DNA of 64,000 nucleotides from CAYWNA01 sp964459305 (GTDB lineage: Bacteria > Planctomycetota > Planctomycetia > Pirellulales > Pirellulaceae): contig CAYWNA010000026.1 of assembly GCA_964459305.1 (NCBI GenBank), positions 1-64,000 on the forward strand, read 5' to 3'. A model generated the notes under the pieces. The model did no database searches and had not been told where the DNA came from. It saw only the letters and a program-made list of their open reading frames with translations. The translations under genes were made by a program, and so were the position numbers. Shown here one piece after another: positions 59,798-64,000 of this stretch (positions within the stretch are counted from its first letter, which is position 1; each line of letters begins with the position of its first letter).

Positions 59798-61180
59798 ATG
59801 GCCTATGAGGAAATCATTAGCCACCTTAAAGGCATCGTGGGCAAGGAAAACGTGCTCGCCTCCGACGAGGACCGCAAGGTCTACTCCTACGACGGGACCT
59901 CCAATTGGGTCCACAAGCCGGATGTCGTCGTCTTTCCCACGGAGACCAGGCAGGTTGAAGCCGTGCTCAAGTTTGCCGACGAAAACAGGATCCCTGTGAC
60001 ACCCAGGGGCGGCGGGACCAATATAAGTGGGGGCTCCGTGCCGATCAGGGGCGGAATCGTCTTGGTGATGACGAAGATGAACAAGATTCTCGCCATCGAT
60101 CCCGCGAACCTCTCCGTGAGGGTGCAGGCAGGCGTGGTGCTCATGGATCTGCAGGTCGCGCTGGCAGCGAAGAAGCTGTTCTTCCCGCCCGACCCGCAGA
60201 GTTTTCTCGGTGCCACGATTGGAGGAATGATCGCCGAGAACGCCGGCGGACCGGTTTGCCTGAAATACGGCGTGACGAAGCAGTACGTCCTCGGTCTCAA
60301 AGCCGTACTTCCGACCGGCAAGACGATCGAATTCGGCGGCAGCACCGTCAAGAACGTCGTCGGCTACGACCTAGTCTCACTGATTACCGGTGCCGAGGGG
60401 ACTCTGGCAGTGGTAACCGAGGCCGTTCTGCGACTGATTCCCATGCCTCCCGCCAGGAAGACAATCATCGCGCTCTTCGACGACTTGCCAAAGGCGGGCG
60501 AGACTGTCGGAAGAGTGCTCGACGCGGGCACGATTCCAGCCAAGATCGAGCTCTTGGACAACTGGGTGATCAGGAGCATCAAGCGGATCACAGGCATGGA
60601 TCTGCCCGAGCAGGCGGCGGCCATGCTGATGTTCGAGTGTGACGGTAAGGAGGAGGTTGTCGAGCAGGACTCCCAGAAGGTGATCGATGTGTGCACGGGG
60701 ATTGGCGCCACAGAGCTGATCGTGGCCAAGGACCAGCAGCAGGCACAAACCTACTGGAAGGCCCGGAGCGCGGGTTTCGCCGCAATCTTTGGAGCCGCAC
60801 CGACGGTGCTGGCCGAAGACGTGACGGTCCCCCGCTCGCGCATGGCGGAGTTCATCAGAAGAGTCATGGATATATGCGGAAAGGCCGATTTGGAGGTCAC
60901 TGTCATCGGCCATGCGGGCGACGGCAACCTGCACCCCAGCGTCATGACTGACGAGAAGGACCCGGTCCATTTCGAAAAGGCGAACAAGGCTGTGGACGAG
61001 ATCATTGAGGCCGCGGTCGAATTCGGTGGAGTCCTCTCGGGCGAACACGGGATAGGTCTTGGGAAACAGAAGTTCATGCAACGTACGCAGGACCCGACAT
61101 TCATCGAAATCATGAAGAAGATAAAAGACATATTCGATCCCAACGGGATCCTGAACCCCGGCAAGATATGGGAAGACTGA
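59798..61180 (+). CDS. FAD-binding glycolate/D-lactate oxidase subunit (GlcD-like)
   Basis: FAD-linked oxidoreductase of 460 residues. PCMH-type FAD domain: VVVFPTETRQVEAVLKFADE, VTPRGGGTNISGGSVPIRGG and ATIGGMIAENAGGPVCLKYG; C-terminal GHAGDGNLHPSVMT and SGEHGIGLGKQKFMQ are typical of GlcD/D-lactate dehydrogenase. With the downstream Fe-S protein it should oxidise glycolate, D-lactate or a related 2-hydroxy acid and pass electrons to quinone. GAGAGG 9 bases before ATG 59798 favours this start. Codon use (ATA, AGG) seems unlike the neighbours. Confidence 0.88.
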   Translation: MAYEEIISHLKGIVGKENVLASDEDRKVYSYDGTSNWVHKPDVVVFPTETRQVEAVLKFADENRIPVTPRGGGTNISGGSVPIRGGIVLVMTKMNKILAIDPANLSVRVQAGVVLMDLQVALAAKKLFFPPDPQSFLGATIGGMIAENAGGPVCLKYGVTKQYVLGLKAVLPTGKTIEFGGSTVKNVVGYDLVSLITGAEGTLAVVTEAVLRLIPMPPARKTIIALFDDLPKAGETVGRVLDAGTIPAKIELLDNWVIRSIKRITGMDLPEQAAAMLMFECDGKEEVVEQDSQKVIDVCTGIGATELIVAKDQQQAQTYWKARSAGFAAIFGAAPTVLAEDVTVPRSRMAEFIRRVMDICGKADLEVTVIGHAGDGNLHPSVMTDEKDPVHFEKANKAVDEIIEAAVEFGGVLSGEHGIGLGKQKFMQRTQDPTFIEIMKKIKDIFDPNGILNPGKIWED

Positions 61181-61193
61181 GTGGAGTCGCTAA

Positions 61194-62498
61194 GTGGCCG
61201 ACAGCTTCAAGAATATCCGGAAATTTCAATCCGACGTTGAGCAGTGCATGAAGTGCGGCTTCTGCGGCTACTTCTGCCCGATCTACCGCGAGGAAAGGCA
61301 GGAGAAAGGGCTTGCCAGAGGTAAAGACCAACTGATCCGCTTCGCGCTCGACGGCGAGCAGGATCTGACCAAGGGTTTCTACGAGGCGATCGACAACTGC
61401 CTGCTCTGCAAGACCTGCGTGCAGTACTGCCCGGCCAAGACACGGATCGACCACGCAGTCACAGCCGCGCGCGGAGACTACGTGGCCGAAAAAGGGCTTC
61501 CCCTCTCCAAGAGTCTCGTATTCAAATACATCCTCCCAAACAGATGGCTTTTCGGCGTGGCACTGCGTCTTGCGTCTTGGTTCCAGTTCATTCTGCCCCG
61601 AGGCGAAGGCAAGTTCCGGCATCTGCCGCAGTTTCTCTCGGCCCTTGGCGCCGGAAGGGCGGTTCCCGAAATCGCACCCAAGTTTCTGAGAAAAACGCTG
61701 CCAGAAAAGAACCCTGCGCCGGCCAAGCCGAAGTATCGAGTGGGGTTCTTCTCCGGTTGCGCCACGGAGTACATATTCCCCGACATCGGTCATATGATGG
61801 CAGAGGTGCTTGGGAACCTCGATTGCGAGGTCATCTTCGACCGGCGCCAGGGATGCTGCGGCGCGCCGGTCTATTTTTCCGGCGACTTCCGCACAGGACG
61901 GAAAATGGCCGACAGGAACGTGGAGACCTTCGAGGATTACGACTTTGTGGTCACGGGATGTGCCACATGCAGTTCCGGGCTCAGCGATTACCCGGTCTAC
62001 CTGGCCGAGACGCCCGATGAGGAAAAACGCTTTGAAACTTTTGCGGCAAAAGTCAAGGACTTCAACGAGTTCGTCATCGACGTCCTTGCCGCCGAGTTGG
62101 ACAGGTTCGAACTCAAGTCCCGGTTCCGGGGCAAGACCGTCACATGGCACGATCCTTGCCACTTGGCACGGCATCAGGGAATCACGGCCCAGCCCCGGCA
62201 GATTCTCCAATCGCTCGATGGGCTCAACTTCGTCGAGATGTCCGATGCCGATCGGTGTTGCGGACTGGGCGGCTCTTTCAGCGTCACCCACTACGACCTC
62301 TCCAAAAAGATCTCCGACCACAAGGTCGAAGGAATCATCGCCTCCCGCGCCGACGCCGTGGTGACGGCATGCCCCGGTTGCATAATACAACTCCGCGACG
62401 CGCTCTCGCGCCACGAAAAAGCAATCGATGTCCTTCACATAGGGGAACTGTTCACAATACGCGAGCCCGCGACGACCGGGAACCTCGACGATGTTTGA
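61194..62498 (+). CDS. Fe-S subunit of glycolate/lactate oxidase (GlcF/LldE-like)
   Basis: Fe-S protein of 434 residues with two N-terminal [4Fe-4S] ferredoxin clusters: CMKCGFCGYFCPIYRE and CLLCKTCVQYCPAKTRI. Two cysteine-rich CCG domains follow: QGCCGAPVYFSGDFRTG with CATCSSGLSDYPVYL, and DPCHLARHQGITAQ with DRCCGLGGSFSV and ACPGCIIQL. This is the GlcF/heterodisulfide-reductase-D type electron-transfer partner. GTG 61194 starts 13 bases after the GlcD-like gene, so both form one unit. Confidence 0.88.
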   Translation: MADSFKNIRKFQSDVEQCMKCGFCGYFCPIYREERQEKGLARGKDQLIRFALDGEQDLTKGFYEAIDNCLLCKTCVQYCPAKTRIDHAVTAARGDYVAEKGLPLSKSLVFKYILPNRWLFGVALRLASWFQFILPRGEGKFRHLPQFLSALGAGRAVPEIAPKFLRKTLPEKNPAPAKPKYRVGFFSGCATEYIFPDIGHMMAEVLGNLDCEVIFDRRQGCCGAPVYFSGDFRTGRKMADRNVETFEDYDFVVTGCATCSSGLSDYPVYLAETPDEEKRFETFAAKVKDFNEFVIDVLAAELDRFELKSRFRGKTVTWHDPCHLARHQGITAQPRQILQSLDGLNFVEMSDADRCCGLGGSFSVTHYDLSKKISDHKVEGIIASRADAVVTACPGCIIQLRDALSRHEKAIDVLHIGELFTIREPATTGNLDDV

Positions 62499-62583
62499 AC
62501 GTGGTCTTCAATAGAAAGGTCCTTCACGGAATTCAACGGAGACATAGATCCCACCGGCCTGATGGCCTTCGAGGCGTGCGATC

Positions 62584-63906
62584 ATGGATTGGACAGCGGC
62601 ATTACTGGTGATGTGCGGCTGCTTTGGCGCTGCGGCCGAGCCGAAAGCCGATTGGTGGGACGCTCGTTGGCCGTGCCGGATGGCGATCGATCTTTGCGTA
62701 CCAGCGACGGTCGAGGCGGTGCCGGTCACTATCCGTGGCGACGAACTACTGACAGCCTGCCGGCCAAGGCGGCCTGCGGTCAGTTCGTTGCGACTCGTGG
62801 ATGCGGGCCACGAGGTTCCCATTCAAGTTGACGAGCGCGACGGCACAGGCACGTACCAGCCGCACCCTAACCACGTGTTGGATGACGATGACGAGCTCGT
62901 ATTTCAGATAGATCTTCAGGCCGGCGTATCCAAACGGCTTTGGGTCTATTTCAGCGAGACGGGCCGACCACTGGGACGTTACCGCACTCCGCTCTTTTGG
63001 CACAGGCAGTCGCTTCGCGTCGGAGGTGAGTTGACCCACCTGGTGTTGCGTAATCGCGAGATGAAGCTGGCGTTAAAGGGCCCTAAGACCGCCGATCCGA
63101 TGGCCAACGTGCTGGGCAACTTCGCCAATGGGGCCTGCAGTCAGGTCCGCTATCGCGGCTTCGATTACATCAGTCCACGTTCCTCCTACACGTTTTTCAT
63201 CCCCCATCATCCGTTTGCAGCCGGGCCGCATCCGAGCCAATGGTCGCTGCCACATGTGATTTCCGACGGCCCGGTTCGCAAGATCGCCAGGATGGATCTC
63301 CGAGGCTACAAAGGCACCAATCGCGACGGAAAGGTCGACGTCCAGTGCGACGCGAGCCACTGGTACGGTCTGTGGGCTCGCGGAGGAACGGTTGATTTCG
63401 AGGAGCTAGTCCAAGTCCGCCAGGCACCGCAGCAGTGGTCACTTCGCTACTCGCTTCCGCTCGCCGTCCAACTCTCCGAGGGCAGCGCAGTTCATTCCGG
63501 CACGGGCGACGTGGTCGTCGATGTCAAGCTGGCCGAACGTATCGCCACGAGTCAGAGCCACGTCGGGGTGTGGCACAGCCGTGATAACGCGGATCCCTGG
63601 TGGGCGATCGAGAACGCGCGGCAGGGCTACGGCATGGCTATCCTGGCAGGCAAGCTGCACGCCGAACCGGGCACCGATTCTCAATACCAGTCGATCATCA
63701 ACGGATACCACACCATGACACATGGGTATCTGAACGTGGATCTCACCGACTGGCCGGGCATCGGCACAGTCCATCAAGAGATGCGTTTCGTAGCGTACGA
63801 AACACACGAGAGCGACAGTATCGAGGCACATCGCCTGCTTTGGCTGAAAGCGGCGGAAGCGTGGATTCGCTTCGGCCAGACAGAAACCCACGGGACGTCG
63901 CAATGA
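62584..63906 (+). CDS. Secreted protein of unknown function
   Basis: Exported protein of 440 residues, N-terminal hydrophobic segment (ALLVMCGCFGAAAEPKAD). It is beta-rich, with segments such as LWVYFSETGRPLGRYRTP, YISPRSSYTFFIPHHPFAAG and QGYGMAILAGKLHAEPGT, and looks like a multi-domain carbohydrate-binding or lyase-type protein, but I do not recognise the family. ATG 62584. Its stop overlaps the start of a following frame by four bases. Confidence 0.65.
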   Translation: MDWTAALLVMCGCFGAAAEPKADWWDARWPCRMAIDLCVPATVEAVPVTIRGDELLTACRPRRPAVSSLRLVDAGHEVPIQVDERDGTGTYQPHPNHVLDDDDELVFQIDLQAGVSKRLWVYFSETGRPLGRYRTPLFWHRQSLRVGGELTHLVLRNREMKLALKGPKTADPMANVLGNFANGACSQVRYRGFDYISPRSSYTFFIPHHPFAAGPHPSQWSLPHVISDGPVRKIARMDLRGYKGTNRDGKVDVQCDASHWYGLWARGGTVDFEELVQVRQAPQQWSLRYSLPLAVQLSEGSAVHSGTGDVVVDVKLAERIATSQSHVGVWHSRDNADPWWAIENARQGYGMAILAGKLHAEPGTDSQYQSIINGYHTMTHGYLNVDLTDWPGIGTVHQEMRFVAYETHESDSIEAHRLLWLKAAEAWIRFGQTETHGTSQ

Positions 63907-64000
63907 ACGCCATCAAGCCCCTTGCCTTTCCCCGAACGACAACATACTGTCGACGTTGCCTTGATTCTGACATCCGTGTGTTTCTATCCGTGTGCGCAGC
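63903..64000 (+). CDS. Possible start of a further gene, truncated by the window edge
   Basis: ATG 63903 overlaps the previous stop as ATGA. The frame is open for 32 codons to the end of the window (MNAIKPLAFPRTTTYC...). No family can be recognised, and other frames are also open, so this is a weak call based on the overlap alone. Confidence 0.3.
   Translation, partial: MNAIKPLAFPRTTTYCRRCLDSDIRVFLSVCA

Overview
The window reads as a chromosomal contig from a Planctomycetes bacterium, most likely a Pirellulales-type organism. The grounds are protein families: a formylglycine sulfatase, a LamG/DUF4838 secreted protein, a Tat-exported Gfo/Idh/MocA oxidoreductase, planctomycete-style LRR lipoproteins, an SHD1-domain protein with an Ala/Pro/Glu-rich linker, and a DUF1570 metalloprotease. 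Intergenic space is loose and filled with interspersed palindromes. No rRNA, tRNA, CRISPR array, transposase or prophage was recognised. A run of 100 N (28215-28314) marks an assembly gap inside a coding tandem repeat.

Layout. (1) 0.2-11.9 kb: accessory and catabolic genes: sialidase-like protein, LRR lipoprotein, Gfo/Idh/MocA oxidoreductase, LamG/DUF4838 protein, sulfatase, a zinc-ribbon membrane protein without a proper start codon, a small unknown, an alpha/beta hydrolase and an MsrA lipoprotein. Several hairpin repeats lie between them. (2) 12.1-21.2 kb: the membrane arm of respiratory complex I (nuoH, J, K, L, M, N) plus a small helical protein. nuoA-G and nuoI are not here. (3) 21.4-32.8 kb: housekeeping: TatD, a TPR membrane protein, ScpB with a very acidic tail, AspRS, a PIN-TRAM protein, the SHD1 protein with the gap, and a gltX-glnS-GNAT operon. 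(4) 33-42 kb: a membrane protein, an FAH-family enzyme, an HD/GGDEF signalling protein, a LarA-like protein, an M42 peptidase and a secreted endonuclease/phosphatase. (5) 42.3-53.6 kb: a Tad (Flp-type) pilus locus, all on the plus strand: a 36-aa membrane ORF, cpaA, tadE, cpaB, cpaC, cpaE, cpaF, tadB, tadC, a secreted unknown and a TadD-like TPR protein. No Flp pilin gene was found. (6) 53.6-64 kb: YqgE/AlgH, a KAS III enzyme, a PHP phosphatase/DUF1570/flippase-like trio, an RNase H-fold protein, a GlcD/GlcF-type oxidase pair, and a secreted unknown with the start of a further gene.

The most unusual material is (a) the Tad locus, with no pilin, a small membrane ORF at its head and an ATPase-like CpaE lacking both P-loop lysines; (b) several families of interspersed palindromes, including a 108-bp element in three copies and hairpins with attC-like ends; (c) hydrophilic or His-rich insertions in the complex I antiporter-like subunits; (d) an RNase H-fold protein with an unassigned N-terminal domain; and (e) the tandem-repeat gap, whose true length can be predicted modulo 15. 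All assignments come from reading motifs; no database search was run.
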